From: Gulosibacter sediminis
GTDB lineage: Bacteria; Actinomycetota; Actinomycetes; Actinomycetales; Microbacteriaceae
Direction of reading: 5' to 3'
Length of the DNA: 6,908 bases
Assembly (NCBI RefSeq): GCF_014904065.1
Contig: NZ_JACXJG010000006.1
Location: forward strand, 70,158 to 77,065
Shown: positions 6,490 to 6,908 of the stretch, piece after piece
Position numbering within the stretch: position 1 is the first letter of the stretch
Layout of the letters: each line of letters opens with the position of its first letter
Translations under genes and position numbers: made by a program
The notes under the pieces: model-generated
Database searches by the model: none
The model's input: only the letters and a program-made list of their open reading frames with translations
Told to the model about the DNA's origin: nothing

Positions 6490-6908
6490 GCAGCTCGGGC
6501 ACCAGTAGAGCTTGCGGTTCTGCATCTCGGCGAGCGAGATCGGGGTGCCGCAGCGACGGCAGGGCTCGCCCGCGCGACCGTAGACCCAGTGGCGATGCCG
6601 AACATCCTGCAGCGCCGCCTGATATTCGTCGCCGGTGAGCCCGTCGATCGTCATCATGCGGCCAACCTCGACACCTACGTTGAGCAGCTTGACCCAGTCA
6701 GCCCAAATGTCGTGCAGGACGTCGAGCGGCACCTCATTGCCCGGCGTGTAGGGGTTGAGCCGGGCGCGGAACAGGATCTCGGCGCGATAGATATTGCCGA
6801 TGCCCGCGACGACCGACTGGTCCATAAGCAGCTGCCCGATAGGCACGCGCCGCTTGCTCGCACGTTCGATAAAGCGGCGCTCCCCCACCTCGAGCTCGTC
6901 GACGAGCG
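6481..6908 (-). CDS. nei: Fpg/Nei-family DNA glycosylase/AP lyase, C-terminal part (partial)
   Basis: A bifunctional base-excision-repair enzyme that removes oxidised bases and nicks the abasic site. Only the last 141 full codons are in the window; the frame is open through 6908, so the N-terminal catalytic domain with the expected Pro-Glu start is not visible. What is seen is the helix-two-turn-helix region (6769-6843) PIGQLLMDQSVVAGIGNIYRA..., with the DNA-contacting Asn of GIGN, then the C-terminal zinc finger Cys-X2-Cys-X16-Cys-X2-Cys (6490-6561), whose NRKLYWC strand carries the conserved DNA-binding Arg. YRAEILF and RHWVYGRAGEPC favour the Nei (endonuclease VIII) branch over classical Fpg/MutM, but without the N-terminus this is not certain. 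An internal GTG at 6888 is not a plausible true start because it falls mid-domain. It is convergent with the membrane gene, with one base between their stop codons. Confidence 0.92.
   Translation of the reverse strand, partial: LVDELEVGERRFIERASKRRVPIGQLLMDQSVVAGIGNIYRAEILFRARLNPYTPGNEVPLDVLHDIWADWVKLLNVGVEVGRMMTIDGLTGDEYQAALQDVRHRHWVYGRAGEPCRRCGTPISLAEMQNRKLYWCPSCQA

Noticed and set aside
4793..6508. 571-codon open frame on the + strand overlapping the membrane gene and the glycosylase end
   Set aside because: Arg/Ala/Gly/His-rich low-complexity product typical of an out-of-phase reading; it runs through two genuine genes.

Overview
The window looks like chromosomal DNA of a high-GC Gram-positive bacterium (Actinomycetota), most likely Micrococcales/Microbacteriaceae. 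The reasons are G+C near 70 % with strong C/G third positions, purine-rich Shine-Dalgarno sites (AGGAG, AAGGAG), a tRNA-Gly without encoded CCA, a giant zinc-ribbon membrane protein of a type I know from actinobacteria, and frequent CGGATGC words. The lineage is inference; no marker gene settles it.

Layout, left to right: 1-86 is a margin with no supported gene. On the + strand follow a DNA-3-methyladenine glycosylase (87-665, Mpg/AAG family) and a flavin-dependent NADPH oxidoreductase of the NfsA/Frp nitroreductase family (728-1564). A tRNA-Gly(TCC) lies convergently on the - strand (1582-1652). A 180-bp intergenic region (1653-1832) separates the tRNA from a 1548-residue, extremely hydrophobic membrane protein with an N-terminal zinc ribbon (1833-6479, +), which fills two thirds of the window. 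Its stop codon is one base from the stop codon of a convergent Fpg/Nei-family DNA glycosylase on the - strand (6481 to beyond 6908), whose N-terminal half lies outside the window.

The window carries no mobile element, CRISPR array, phage gene or sign of recent transfer. Two base-excision-repair glycosylases of unrelated folds (Mpg for alkylated purines, Fpg/Nei for oxidised bases) and a flavin reductase sit near each other, but the long membrane gene and the tRNA between them argue against one operon. The least understood element is the giant membrane protein. It has about 46-48 hydrophobic segments, a cytoplasmic CX2C-X9-CX2C ribbon and a basic C-terminal tail. I believe it belongs to the family annotated as 'SCO7613 C-terminal domain-containing membrane protein', for which I know no established function.
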